From NCBI GenBank assembly GCA_036557185.1, contig DATBHZ010000049.1, forward strand, positions 1-64,000: a stretch of 64,000 bases of DNA, read 5' to 3'. The notes under the pieces were generated by a model, which was given only the letters and a program-made list of their open reading frames with translations, was not told the origin of the DNA and did not search any database. Shown piece after piece: positions 44,481 through 53,699 of the stretch; within the stretch, counting starts at the first letter, position 1; each line of letters begins with the position of its first letter. The DNA comes from DATBHZ01 sp036557185 (lineage in GTDB: Bacteria; Actinomycetota; Acidimicrobiia; IMCC26256; JAENVU01). A program made the translations under genes and the position numbers.

Positions 44481-45569
44481 GTGCCACCGATCGGGATCGG
44501 TCTCGTCGGCTGCGGCATGATCGGCCAGATCCACGCGGACGGGCTCGCGAAGCTCGTCGAGGACGGCGAGATCGTCGCCGTGGCTGCTGCCGACCTGTCG
44601 GACGAGAGCATCGCGGCGACCCAGCACAACTGTGCCTTCGCGCGCACCTCCCACGACGCCGCCTCGGTCATCGCCGACCCGGCGGTCGACGCCGTGATGA
44701 TCGCGACGCCCACAGCCGCCCATCGCGACGCGGTGCTCGCTGCCGTCGAGGCCGGTAAGGCCGTGTTCTGTGAGAAGCCTCTCGCTCCTACGTTCGATGA
44801 TGTCCAGGAGCTCTGCAGCGTCGTCGACGCGTCGGGTCTGGTCGCGCGCGTCGGGTTCCATTCGCGTTTTCATCCCATCCTCAACAAGCTCGAGGGCATC
44901 GTGCTATCCGGGGAGCTCGGCCGGCCGATGGGCTATGCCCTGCGCGACGATCAGTACTGGCCGACGGGATCCGTGGTCTCGGGGCACAGCAGCTGGCGCT
45001 CGGATCGCGCCGTGGCCGGCGGAGGCGCGCTGCTCGAGCACTCGATCCACAGCGCCGACATCCTCTCGTGGCTCTTCGGCGCTGCGCGCAGCGTGTACGC
45101 GCGGACTCGCCGGTGCTTCGGGTTCGGCGTCGAGGACGCCGCTGCGCTGACCATCGAGCACGACACCGGCGTCGTCGGGAACCTGGTCACGATCTTCAAC
45201 GGGGTGCGTGGCAGGGAGGAGCGGCGGCTCGAGGTGTTCTTCGAGCAGGGCACGGTGGAGCTGACGACCGATTTCCTCATCGGTGCCGAGGAGGACTCGC
45301 TGCTGTTGGCTCTCCCGGACACGCCCGCGGCGTATGTCGACCTGGACGAGCTGCGCAGCGCACACTTCGACGCGCTGGGTGTGACGCGTCCCGATCTGAT
45401 CTTCTATCCGTACCTCGCGGACCGCGCCTGGGTGCAGGCGATCTCCGGCGCCCGCACGCCGGGAGCAGGCTTTCCCGAGGCGCTGCGTGCGCATGCGCTC
45501 GTCGAGGCGGCATATCGCTCGGCCCGGCTGGACCGGGCCGTGGAGCTGGGCGAGGTGCTGGGCGGCTGA
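44481..45569 (+). CDS. Gfo/Idh/MocA-family oxidoreductase
   Basis: 362 residues. N-terminal Rossmann domain (IGIGLVGCGMIGQIHADGL; AVFCEKPLAPT with the family EKP motif) and a C-terminal substrate domain. These enzymes oxidise or reduce sugars, inositols and derivatives with NAD(P); the substrate is not evident. GTG start, in a probable unit with the MaoC gene. Confidence 0.87.
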   Translation: MPPIGIGLVGCGMIGQIHADGLAKLVEDGEIVAVAAADLSDESIAATQHNCAFARTSHDAASVIADPAVDAVMIATPTAAHRDAVLAAVEAGKAVFCEKPLAPTFDDVQELCSVVDASGLVARVGFHSRFHPILNKLEGIVLSGELGRPMGYALRDDQYWPTGSVVSGHSSWRSDRAVAGGGALLEHSIHSADILSWLFGAARSVYARTRRCFGFGVEDAAALTIEHDTGVVGNLVTIFNGVRGREERRLEVFFEQGTVELTTDFLIGAEEDSLLLALPDTPAAYVDLDELRSAHFDALGVTRPDLIFYPYLADRAWVQAISGARTPGAGFPEALRAHALVEAAYRSARLDRAVELGEVLGG

Positions 45570-45622
45570 GACCCCCGATCCACGCCGGATCGTCCCCCTG
45601 CGTGGGCTGAATCGGTCATTTC

Positions 45623-45660
45623 GGGCGGGTTCTCGGCGAAAGAGCCCAAGAAATCCGCCC
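45623..45660. terminator. imperfect hairpin upstream of the HU gene
   Basis: GGGCGG (45623-45628) with CCGCCC (45655-45660), continued inward by TTCT/AGAA with a small internal loop. It may end the oxidoreductase transcript or be a 5' structure of the HU message. Confidence 0.35.
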
Positions 45661-45728
45661 TTTCCGCGATTCGCCGTGCAAGGCTGAGCGCTAGCCGTCC
45701 GATCCCCTCGTCTCCCGAAGGAGTTTCC

Positions 45729-46022
45729 GTGAACCGCAGAGAGCTGGTCGCTGCACTCGCCGAGGCCACTGATTCCGACAAGAAATCCGCAGATACGTTC
45801 CTCTCGGCCTTCACCGAGGTCGTCACGGACACCGTCGCGAAGGGTGATCCGGTAGCGATCAGTGGATTCGCGAAGTTCGCCAAGGTGTACCGGGCCGAGC
45901 GGATGGGCCGGAACCCGGCGACGGGCGAGCCCATCAAGATCGCCGCGTCGAACAAGGTTCGCATCACGCCCCTGAAGGCCTTCAAGGACGCCGTCCTGCA
46001 CAGCAAGGCCGCGAAGCGCTGA
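45729..46022 (+). CDS. hup: HU-family DNA-binding protein
   Basis: 97 residues, the standard HU core without the long lysine-rich tail of mycobacterial HU. NRRELVAALAEATDSDKKSA forms the helical part and GFAKFAKVYRAERMGRNPATGEPI the DNA-binding arm, with the usual R-x-x-RNPxTG motif. Nucleoid protein that bends and compacts DNA. GTG 45729 has GAAGGAG upstream. Followed by two strong hairpins. Confidence 0.93.
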   Translation: MNRRELVAALAEATDSDKKSADTFLSAFTEVVTDTVAKGDPVAISGFAKFAKVYRAERMGRNPATGEPIKIAASNKVRITPLKAFKDAVLHSKAAKR

Positions 46023-46030
46023 CAACGGGG

Positions 46031-46047
46031 CCGCTCCGAGAGCGGCT
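46031..46047 (+). terminator. first hairpin after HU gene
   Basis: GCCGCTC/GAGCGGC, a 7-bp stem with a CGA loop, 9 bases after the HU stop. Confidence 0.5.
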
Positions 46048-46066
46048 CCCGATCAATCTCGAGTGA

Positions 46067-46094
46067 CGTGGGAGGCCTTCGGGCCTCCCACGTT
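46067..46094 (+). terminator. strong hairpin terminator after HU gene
   Basis: A perfect 12-bp stem ACGTGGGAGGCC/GGCCTCCCACGT closed by the very stable TTCG tetraloop. No T-run follows. It is the clearest terminator in the window. Confidence 0.85.
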
Positions 46095-46157
46095 CGCGTC
46101 CTGAGGGGCCCGCGCGCCCCCAGGTAGGTGTCGCGTGCGACCTGCGATCATGCAGGC

Positions 46158-46943
46158 ATGGGACTCCTGGACGGGGCGAAGGCGATCGTGACGGGCGGCG
46201 CGGCCGGCATCGGGAGGGCCACCGCGGCGCGCATCGTCGAGGAGGGTGGCGCCGTGGCGATCCTCGACCGGAACGCCGAGGCGGCAGCCGACACCGCCCG
46301 GTCTCTGGGCGCAGCCGCCTTCCCAGTCGACGTGTCCGATCCGGCGCAGTGCACCGAGGCGATCGGGGGCGCGAGCGAGGCGCTCGGCGGCCTCACCGTC
46401 CTGGTCAACAACGCAGGGGTCGGCGCGGCGATGCCCCTGCACGACTATCCCGACAGCGAATGGCGCAAGCTCGTCGGCGTCAATCTCAGCGGAACGTTCC
46501 ACTGCACCAGGGCCTCCGTGCCGCTGATGCGCGCGACGGGCGGCGCGATCGTCAACGTCGCGTCCGTGAGCGGTGTACGGCCGACACGCTTCGAGGCCCC
46601 TTACTCGGCTGCCAAGGCGGGGGTGATCTCCCTCACGATGAGCGCCGCGCTCGAATACGCCCCCGAGATCCGCGTGAATTGCGTATCGCCGGGCATGGTC
46701 GACACCGCGCTGACCGAGATCGCGCTCGGCGATCCGAAGATCCGCTCCGTGGTCGAGGACGCCACGCCGCTCCGACGGATCGGCAACGTCGAGGAGATCG
46801 CGGGTGTGATTGCGTTCCTCGCCTCGCCACTCGCGAGCTACGTGACCGGGCAGAACCTCATCGTCGACGGAGGCTCGTGCTTGCCGAACTCCCAAGCGGA
46901 CGCGCTGCTGCAGGCGTTCGTCGGCAGTCAGTCGCGCTCGTAG
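46158..46943 (+). CDS. SDR-family oxidoreductase
   Basis: 261 residues, classical SDR: TGGAAGIGRATA at the coenzyme site, NNAG, a serine in VASVSGV and YSAAKAG with the catalytic Tyr and Lys, ending TGQNLIVDGGSC. FabG-like; the substrate is unknown. ATG 46158 gives the standard N-terminus. Its last 16 bases overlap the convergent Nudix gene. Confidence 0.88.
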   Translation: MGLLDGAKAIVTGGAAGIGRATAARIVEEGGAVAILDRNAEAAADTARSLGAAAFPVDVSDPAQCTEAIGGASEALGGLTVLVNNAGVGAAMPLHDYPDSEWRKLVGVNLSGTFHCTRASVPLMRATGGAIVNVASVSGVRPTRFEAPYSAAKAGVISLTMSAALEYAPEIRVNCVSPGMVDTALTEIALGDPKIRSVVEDATPLRRIGNVEEIAGVIAFLASPLASYVTGQNLIVDGGSCLPNSQADALLQAFVGSQSRS

Positions 46944-47650
46944 CGCCAGCCCGACTCGAGCATCCAGAGGCGGTGGCGCGGTCCGAGGACCGAGGCGTCC
47001 CCGGTCTCGTAGCCGGCGTCACCGGCCCAGAGCGCGACGACGCCCTCCGCGGTCACCGCAGCCTTGGTGGTGAAGTACTCGATCTCCGTATCGCGCGCTG
47101 CACGCAGCGCCTCGGCGACGGTCGCCGAACGAGCGAGGGTGTGCAAGGTCACCCAGGTGGGAGGCGCGAGCTCGATCTCGAGAACGTCCCGCCGCGCGAT
47201 CGCGTCGGCCGGAGCAACCCACATGTGGTCACGGATCTCCCCGTCGTCGATCATGACGGCGCCCGTCGGCGCGGGTGCGACGAAGAACCAGGTCGCGAAC
47301 CGGCGCGGCGTCTGGGGTGGTGGTGTCCAGTGCGAGAGCCACACGAGGCTTGCCGGGTCGACGGCGAGCCCGGCCTCCTCGGCCGCCTCGCGCACGGCGG
47401 CGCGGCGTGCGGCGGCGAGCACGTCGTCGGATCCGTCGTAGTCGTCCGGGTCGACTCGTCCTCCGGGGAACACCCACATGCCGCCGGCGAAGGCGAGCTT
47501 CGAATCGCGTCGCAGCATGAGCGTCTCGAGGTGCCCTGAGCTCTCGCGCAGCAGGATCACCGTCGCGGCCGGGACGGCTTCGTGCACGGCACCGTCACTC
47601 GGCTCCCCCCACTGCCCGAACTTCTTCTCGAAGGGCTGCTCGTCCGCCAT
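46928..47650 (-). CDS. Nudix hydrolase family protein
   Basis: 240 residues. The Nudix box is recognisable but lengthened (GGRVDPDDYDGSDDVLAA followed by AAVREAAEEAGLAV), as in the RNase-S-inhibitor/NUDT19-like branch acting on CoA-type or similar pyrophosphates. ATG 47650 (MADEQPFEKK) is the likely start. Overlaps the SDR gene tail to tail. Confidence 0.82.
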   Translation of the reverse strand: MADEQPFEKKFGQWGEPSDGAVHEAVPAATVILLRESSGHLETLMLRRDSKLAFAGGMWVFPGGRVDPDDYDGSDDVLAAARRAAVREAAEEAGLAVDPASLVWLSHWTPPPQTPRRFATWFFVAPAPTGAVMIDDGEIRDHMWVAPADAIARRDVLEIELAPPTWVTLHTLARSATVAEALRAARDTEIEYFTTKAAVTAEGVVALWAGDAGYETGDASVLGPRHRLWMLESGWRYERD

Positions 47651-47732
47651 CCACGCCAACCTAGCGAGCCTGTCCCGAAAGTCCCCGTCCGCGTCCCGGA
47701 GTGACGTGCGAGACGCGTAGGGTCCCCGCGGG

Positions 47733-48662
47733 ATGTCTGCGCCGATCGTCGAGATCCGTGGGTTGAGCAAGCACTACGGCTCGGTGCGCGCGGTCGACGA
47801 TCTCGACTTCACGGTGGCGCCGGGGCAGGTGTGCGGACTGCTCGGCCCGAACGGGGCCGGCAAGACGACGGTGCTGCGCATGCTCGTCGGGCTCGTCCGG
47901 CCCAGCGGCGGGGAAGCGTGGCTCTTCGACGAGCCGGTGAAGCCCGGCGCCCCGGCCCTGGCGCGCGTCGGCACCATGATCGAGCAGGCCGCGTTCGTCC
48001 CGTACCTGTCGGGCGTGGAGAACCTCGAGCTCTGGTGGCGTTCGGGCGGCAGGCACTGGAGCGGTGCCGACAGCGGGCGCGCGTTCGAAGTCGCCGGTCT
48101 CGGCGACGCCATCGACCGGAAGGTGCGGACGTACTCGCAGGGCATGCGCCAGCGTCTCGGGCTCGCGCGAGCAGTCCTCTCGCGTCCGGAGCTGCTCGTC
48201 CTCGACGAGCCCACCAACGGTCTCGATCCGCAGGAGATGCGCGCAGTGCGTCAGCTCTTACGCCGTGTAGCGGAAGAAGGCACGACTGTGCTGCTGTCGA
48301 GTCACATCCTCTCCGAGGTCGAGCAGGTGTGCAGCCACGTGGTCGTGATGGACAAGGGAAGGCTCGTGACGACCGGAACCGTGGCGTCGCTGACGGCCGG
48401 CGGGGGCACCGCCTACTTCGAGGTCGACGACGCGCAGCGCGCTCGCGCGATCCTCGGCGCGCTTCCCGGCGTGGTGAGCATCACCGACGAGCACCCGGGG
48501 CTGAGCATCGAGCTGTCCGGAGTGAAGCGGTCGGACATCGTGGCGGCACTGGTGGGTTCGGGCGTCGCGGTCGAGACGGTCTCGGCGCGGCACGCGCTCG
48601 AGGACGCGTTCCTCGGCCTGGTTGGCGACCACACCACACGACACGTCGGCAAGGGTGCGTGA
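47733..48662 (+). CDS. ABC-2 type transporter ATP-binding protein
   Basis: 309 residues. Walker A GPNGAGKTT, signature YSQGMRQRLGLARA, Walker B LLVLDEPTNGLD, then SSHIL with the switch histidine. A C-terminal regulatory tail is present. Typical of exporters for drugs, lipids or polymers. Its TGA overlaps the ATG of the permease by one base. Confidence 0.9.
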   Translation: MSAPIVEIRGLSKHYGSVRAVDDLDFTVAPGQVCGLLGPNGAGKTTVLRMLVGLVRPSGGEAWLFDEPVKPGAPALARVGTMIEQAAFVPYLSGVENLELWWRSGGRHWSGADSGRAFEVAGLGDAIDRKVRTYSQGMRQRLGLARAVLSRPELLVLDEPTNGLDPQEMRAVRQLLRRVAEEGTTVLLSSHILSEVEQVCSHVVVMDKGRLVTTGTVASLTAGGGTAYFEVDDAQRARAILGALPGVVSITDEHPGLSIELSGVKRSDIVAALVGSGVAVETVSARHALEDAFLGLVGDHTTRHVGKGA

Positions 48663-49540
48663 TGCTCTCGCTGATCGGGACCGAGCTCGTCAAGCAGGTC
48701 CGTCGTGCGCGCACGTGGGTCGCGCTCGGCTTCGTCGTCTTCGTGCCGGTCCTCATGACGGTGATCCTGAAGCTGAACCCGCCGTCGCCCGGCCCGGGCG
48801 GCGGCCAGTTCCGCCCCTTCTTCCTCGGCAGCCTCCAGACGGGTCTGCTCGTCCCCGCGACCTCGCTCTTCCTGATGTCGCGCATCTTCATCGTCATCGT
48901 GATGGCCCTGTTCGTGGGTGACGCGGTCGCGAGCGAGGCGGCCTGGGGGAACCTGCGGTTCATGCTCGTGCGCCCGATCACTCGCGGGCGCCTGCTCGCC
49001 GCCAAGCTGGTCAGTGCAGTGCTCTTCGCATCAGCCGCGGTGCTCCTGGTTGCGCTCGCCGGACTCGTCGTCGGGGTCATCTCGTTCGGCTGGCATCCCC
49101 TCGATCTCGCGCGCGGCGGGGGGTTCGGTGGCGGTCCTCCGCCAGGTTTCGGTGCCTTCCGGGGCGTGACGCAGCAGCTCACGCAATCCGAAGGAGTGCT
49201 GCTCTGGCACACGTTGCTCGCGGTGGTGCTCATCGCATGGGGTCTCGCCGCCGTGCTCGCCTTCGGGTTCATGCTGTCGACGATGACGGACTCGCCGGTG
49301 GGCGCGTCGTTCGGCGCCGTCGGGTTCTTCATCGTGATGGGCATCCTCGACTCGATCGACTCGCTCGGGAGCATCCGTCACGCGCTGCCCGTGGACTACT
49401 ACGACGCCTGGACCGATCTGTTCATGCGGAACAAGTGGACGGCCGACATGACCCGATCGGCGCTCTTACAGGTGCCGTATGTGATCGTCTTCCTCGGCGT
49501 CGCGTGGTGGTGGTTCCACCGCAAGGACATCACGTCCTGA
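48662..49540 (+). CDS. ABC-2 type transporter permease
   Basis: 292 residues with six or so membrane segments. A Gly/Pro-rich loop (GGGFGGGPPPGFGAF) lies outside between segments 3 and 4. It works with the ATPase encoded just before; the exported substrate is unknown. Confidence 0.85.
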   Translation: MLSLIGTELVKQVRRARTWVALGFVVFVPVLMTVILKLNPPSPGPGGGQFRPFFLGSLQTGLLVPATSLFLMSRIFIVIVMALFVGDAVASEAAWGNLRFMLVRPITRGRLLAAKLVSAVLFASAAVLLVALAGLVVGVISFGWHPLDLARGGGFGGGPPPGFGAFRGVTQQLTQSEGVLLWHTLLAVVLIAWGLAAVLAFGFMLSTMTDSPVGASFGAVGFFIVMGILDSIDSLGSIRHALPVDYYDAWTDLFMRNKWTADMTRSALLQVPYVIVFLGVAWWWFHRKDITS

Positions 49541-49567
49541 CGCGCGGCTCACGCGACGCGACGGGAT

Positions 49568-50644
49568 TCAGAACGTGATGACGGACCGGATCACCTCTCC
49601 GGCCTGCATGGCGCGGAACGCGTCGTTCACGTCGTCGAGGGTGATCGTGCGTGACACCAGTGATCCGAGGTCGAGCCGGCCCGTCTCGACGAGGCCCACG
49701 AACCTCTGGAAATCGCGCCGTACCTGCGCCGACCCGTAGACGCACCCGAGGAGCTTCTTCTCCTCGTAGAACAGCTGGAACCCGGGGAGCGTGACCTGAG
49801 AGTCCATGCGGGGCATGCCGACCACGACCGCGGTGCCGCCTCGCCGCGCCATCGCATACGCCTGCGTGATGGTCTCCGGGAGCCCGATCACCTCGAAGGC
49901 ATAGTCGGCGCCGCGCCCGTCGGTCAGCGCCTGGACCTGCGCGACCGGCTCGCCCGCGCCCGGGTCCACGAGGTCCGTCGCTCCGAGCGACTCCGCCGCC
50001 TTGCGCTTCAGCTCGACAGGGTCGACCGCGATGATGCGTGCGGCACCCGCGATGCTCGCACCCTGGATCACCGCCTGACCGACTCCACCGCAACCGATGA
50101 CGGCGACGGTGGACCCGGGCTCGACGCGAGCGGTGTTCAGGGCGGCGCCAACACCTGTGGTCACGCCGCAGCCGATCAGCGCGAGCTGATCGTCCGGCAG
50201 ATCGGTATCGATGCGGACCACCGATGCCTCGTCGACCGTCATCTGGTTCGAGAACGTGCCCAGGCCGGTGAAGCCCGGTGTCGTTCTCCCGTCGGCCCGC
50301 GTCGCCCGCGGTGCGAACGACAACGCTCCCGACTTCTGGCACAGGTTCGATTGACCGTGCAGGCACCAGAAGCAGTTCCCGCACGCGGGTACGAACGATG
50401 CGACCACGCGGTCACCCGCCGCCACACGGGTCACCTCGGACCCCGTCCATTCGACGAACCCGGATCCCTCGTGACCGAGGATGCAGGGCGGGGGCAGAGG
50501 CAGCGTGCCGTTGGTTGCCGACAGGTCGGAGTGACAGACGCCACTGGCTTCGATCCGGACCACGACATCGCTCGGTCCGGGATCCAACGCCGTGACGTCC
50601 TCGATTGACAGGTCCGGGTCACCGGTGAAGATCGCTGCGCGCAT
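49568..50644 (-). CDS. zinc-dependent alcohol dehydrogenase (MDR, class III-like)
   Basis: 358 residues. Catalytic zinc ligands in ASGVCHSDL and GHEGSG; the structural zinc loop has cysteines in CGNCFWCLHGQSNLC. Coenzyme site VIGCGGVGQ. Layout matches class III/mycothiol-dependent or NDMA-type alcohol dehydrogenases of actinobacteria. ATG 50644 is the natural start. Divergent from the amidase gene with 88 bases between. Confidence 0.88.
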   Translation of the reverse strand: MRAAIFTGDPDLSIEDVTALDPGPSDVVVRIEASGVCHSDLSATNGTLPLPPPCILGHEGSGFVEWTGSEVTRVAAGDRVVASFVPACGNCFWCLHGQSNLCQKSGALSFAPRATRADGRTTPGFTGLGTFSNQMTVDEASVVRIDTDLPDDQLALIGCGVTTGVGAALNTARVEPGSTVAVIGCGGVGQAVIQGASIAGAARIIAVDPVELKRKAAESLGATDLVDPGAGEPVAQVQALTDGRGADYAFEVIGLPETITQAYAMARRGGTAVVVGMPRMDSQVTLPGFQLFYEEKKLLGCVYGSAQVRRDFQRFVGLVETGRLDLGSLVSRTITLDDVNDAFRAMQAGEVIRSVITF

Positions 50645-50732
50645 TGGTCCCCCTCGAGATCGAGTGCGAGCGTACCGTTCGATCGGATCGTCACGCTGCG
50701 GCGGCGGATGTGAGCCGCTAGCGTCAGAGACG

Positions 50733-52163
50733 ATGACGGACGAGCTGGCCTCGCTCGACGCGACCGCGCAAGCCGAGTTGGTGCGCTCGGGTGAGGTCAC
50801 GGCCGGCGAGCTCGTCGACGCGGCACTGGAGCGGATCGACGCCGTCGATCCCGCGATCAACGCCGTCATCCACCGCTTCGACGACAAGGCCCGGACGGTC
50901 GCGGCGGGGGAGCTGCCCGACGGGCCGTTTCGAGGTGTGCCGTTCCTGGTCAAGGACATCGTCTGCCACACCGCGGGGGATCCGTACCACTGCGGCATGC
51001 AGTTCCTGAAGGACCGCAGCTGGACGGCGGAGACGGACGCGTTCCTCGCCGTCAAGCTCCGGCGCGCCGGGTTCGTGTTCGTCGGCAAGACGAACACGCC
51101 GGAGCTGGCCTCGACGGTCACAACCGAACCGCGCGCCTACGGGGCGACGCGCAACCCCTGGGCCACCGACCACTCGCCTGGCGGTTCGAGCGGCGGGTCC
51201 GCGGCTGCGGTTGCCGCGGGACTCGCCCCGGTCGCGCACGGCAACGACATGGGCGGGTCGATCCGCAACCCTGCCAGCCAGTGCGGCCTCGTCGGCCTGA
51301 AGCCGACACGCGCCCGCACGTCGCTCGGCCCGGGCTTCGGCGAATTCTGGGGGCCGCTCACGCACGAAGGTGTGCTCACCCGTTCGGTGCGCGACACCGC
51401 CGCGGTCCTCGACGCGATCCAGGGGCCGATGCCCGGCGACCCGTACACGGCGCCGCCGCCCGAGGCCCCGTTCGCTGCTGCCGTCGCCGCGGACCCGAGC
51501 CCGTTGCGCGTCGGGTTCCGCGCCACGGGGCTGGGAGGCGTCGCGGTCGACGAGCAGTGCGCAGCTGCGGTCGTTGCCACGGCCGAGCTGCTCGACCGGT
51601 TGGGACACGCCGTCGAAGAGGTGTCTCCGGCTGCGCTCGACGAGCCGGTCGCGGACGGCTATCTCCCGGTGTTCGCCTCAGCGCTCGCGCGCGACCTCGA
51701 TCGCTGGAGTGCCGCAACGGGTGATGCGATCCGGGACGAGCATGTCGAGCCGTGGAACTGGCAGGTCAGCGAGATGGGCCGCGGCGTCACCGCGGCCGAC
51801 TACCTCGCGGCGATCGAGCAGCTGCAGTCGTTCACCCGCCGGGTCGCGGCGTGGTGGAAGTACCACGACGTGCTGGTCGTGCCGACCGTCGGACTGCCGC
51901 CCCCGAAGCTCGGTGTGTTCGCTCCGGAGGCCGATCTCTCGGCCGTCCTGCCGATCCTGACCCAGCTGACGCAGTTCCTGATCCCGTTCAACGTCACGGG
52001 TCAGCCGGCAATGTCGCTGCCGCTCGGGACGAGCAGCGACGGCCTGCCGATCGGGGTGCAGATTGTCGGCGCGTACGGGCGCGAGGACGTCGTGCTGGCG
52101 CTCGGCGCGCAGCTCGAGCGCGCGCAACCTTGGGCGCAACGGCGGCCCGCCGTGCACGCGTAA
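50733..52163 (+). CDS. amidase signature-family hydrolase
   Basis: 476 residues with the Ser-cisSer-Lys triad: K74 in LVKDIV, S152 in SPGGSSGGSAAAV and the nucleophile S176 in NDMGGSIRNP. It hydrolyses amides; a GatA role is unlikely as no gatB or gatC is adjacent. ATG 50733 is preferred over an upstream GTG-type start that would run back over the divergent gene. Confidence 0.87.
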   Translation: MTDELASLDATAQAELVRSGEVTAGELVDAALERIDAVDPAINAVIHRFDDKARTVAAGELPDGPFRGVPFLVKDIVCHTAGDPYHCGMQFLKDRSWTAETDAFLAVKLRRAGFVFVGKTNTPELASTVTTEPRAYGATRNPWATDHSPGGSSGGSAAAVAAGLAPVAHGNDMGGSIRNPASQCGLVGLKPTRARTSLGPGFGEFWGPLTHEGVLTRSVRDTAAVLDAIQGPMPGDPYTAPPPEAPFAAAVAADPSPLRVGFRATGLGGVAVDEQCAAAVVATAELLDRLGHAVEEVSPAALDEPVADGYLPVFASALARDLDRWSAATGDAIRDEHVEPWNWQVSEMGRGVTAADYLAAIEQLQSFTRRVAAWWKYHDVLVVPTVGLPPPKLGVFAPEADLSAVLPILTQLTQFLIPFNVTGQPAMSLPLGTSSDGLPIGVQIVGAYGREDVVLALGAQLERAQPWAQRRPAVHA

Positions 52164-52166
52164 GAG

Positions 52167-52619
52167 CTACCCGGCTCGCGCTTTCTTCGCCCGCAGGTAG
52201 CCCTTGATCATGTCGGCGAATTCCTCGACCTTGTAGATGTCCTCCTCGTAGGACCACGACCCGTCCCCGGCGTACTTCAGCAACGACCAGTTGATCGCCT
52301 GATGCACGTTGCCGTCGCCGATGTCCTGCATGCGGTTCCAGACCGCGCAGACGACCCAGGCTCGTTCTTCGTCGATCACCCACCACTCGGCGGGGAACTC
52401 CGTCATCTCGTTGTTCGGGTACTCCGCCATCGTCGAGGTGATCCACTCGCGGATCGCCTCTCTGCCGCGGAACGTCCCGTAGAGGTGCTCGACGTACTCG
52501 GCGTCCTCGGTGAAGAGGTCGGCCCATGCGTTCCAGTCACCGCACGCACCGCACGCAGCCGCCGTGTCGCGGTAGCGCCGGTACTGCTCTTCGATCTCCT
52601 GACGGCTGAACGGACCCAC
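52167..52619 (-). CDS. SnoaL/NTF2-like protein
   Basis: 150 residues of the NTF2-like cone fold (DWNAWADLFTEDAEYVEHLYGTFRGREAIREW is the conserved block at residues 30-61). Such proteins include small ketone-isomerases, dehydratases and ring-hydroxylating subunits; function here is open. GTG 52619 is chosen because AGGAGG lies six bases upstream. Convergent with amidase, divergent from the quinone reductase gene. Confidence 0.8.
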   Translation of the reverse strand: MGPFSRQEIEEQYRRYRDTAAACGACGDWNAWADLFTEDAEYVEHLYGTFRGREAIREWITSTMAEYPNNEMTEFPAEWWVIDEERAWVVCAVWNRMQDIGDGNVHQAINWSLLKYAGDGSWSYEEDIYKVEEFADMIKGYLRAKKARAG

Positions 52620-52666
52620 GAACGTCCTCCTGGTTCGCCCGGCGGCGCTCAACCTAACCTGAAGAC

Positions 52667-53653
52667 GTGAAGGCCTGGGAGGTACGCGAGCTCGGCGAGC
52701 CCGAGCAGGTCATGGAGCTCGCCGAGGTTCCGGAGCCCGAGCCCGGACCGCACGAGGTCTCGGTGCGAGTCGCCGCGGCCTCGCTCAATTTCCCCGATGT
52801 GTTGATGTGCCGCGGCGAGTACCAGGTCAAGCCGCCGCTGCCGTTCACGCCGGGGGCCGAGGTGAGCGGCACCGTCGTGGCGCTCGGACCCGACGCGGAC
52901 TCGAGCCTGCTCGGCAAGCGCGTCATCGCGATCCCGCGACCGGGTGCCGGAGGCTTCGCGGAGCAGACCGTGGCGCACGAGGCCGGGGTCTTCCCGATCC
53001 CCGATTCGCTGGCCGACGCGCCGGCTGCCGCGATGCACGTCACGTACCAGACCGGTCACGTGGGCCTGCACCGGCGCGCCATGATCCGTCCCGGCGAGGT
53101 GCTGCTCGTCCATGCCGGCGCCGGGGGAGTCGGCTCTGCGGCGATCCAGCTCGGGCTTGCCGCGGGCGCGCGCGTGCTCGCGACGGCCGGCGGACCGGAG
53201 AAGGTGCAGGTCTGCCGCGATCTCGGCGCGGAGCTCGCGATCGACTACCGGTCCACCGACTTCGTGGACACCGTCAAGGAAGCGACGGGCGGGAACGGCG
53301 CGGACGTCATCTACGACCCCGTTGGAGGTGACACCTTCGACCGGTCGCGCAAGTGCATCGCGTTCGAGGGACGCATCCTCGTCATCGGCTTCACGAGCGG
53401 CCGCTTCGCCGATGCCCCGACCAATCACGTGCTCATCAAGAACTACTCGGTCGTGGGACTGCACTGGGGCATGTACAACTACCGAGAGCCCTCCCTGGTT
53501 CGCTCGACCCACCAGGCCCTCCTCGATCTCCATGCAGAGGGCCGGATCGCCCCGCTCGTGTCGAAGCAGATCGATCTCCAGGAAGTTCCTGTGGCGCTCG
53601 CCGGGCTCGCCACGCGTGCGACCTACGGCAAGGTGGTCGCGCTGATTGGCTGA
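52667..53653 (+). CDS. NADPH:quinone oxidoreductase-type MDR protein
   Basis: 328 residues of the zinc-free medium-chain reductase type. The coenzyme motif LVHAGAGGVGSAAIQLG is present and the zinc cysteines are absent. Related enzymes reduce quinones or enoyl compounds. GTG start, 47 bases from the divergent NTF2-like gene. Confidence 0.87.
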   Translation: MKAWEVRELGEPEQVMELAEVPEPEPGPHEVSVRVAAASLNFPDVLMCRGEYQVKPPLPFTPGAEVSGTVVALGPDADSSLLGKRVIAIPRPGAGGFAEQTVAHEAGVFPIPDSLADAPAAAMHVTYQTGHVGLHRRAMIRPGEVLLVHAGAGGVGSAAIQLGLAAGARVLATAGGPEKVQVCRDLGAELAIDYRSTDFVDTVKEATGGNGADVIYDPVGGDTFDRSRKCIAFEGRILVIGFTSGRFADAPTNHVLIKNYSVVGLHWGMYNYREPSLVRSTHQALLDLHAEGRIAPLVSKQIDLQEVPVALAGLATRATYGKVVALIG

Positions 53654-53699
53654 GCCTGCATTTCCGTTGGCTCGGCTCGCATCCGATCGGGCACTATCG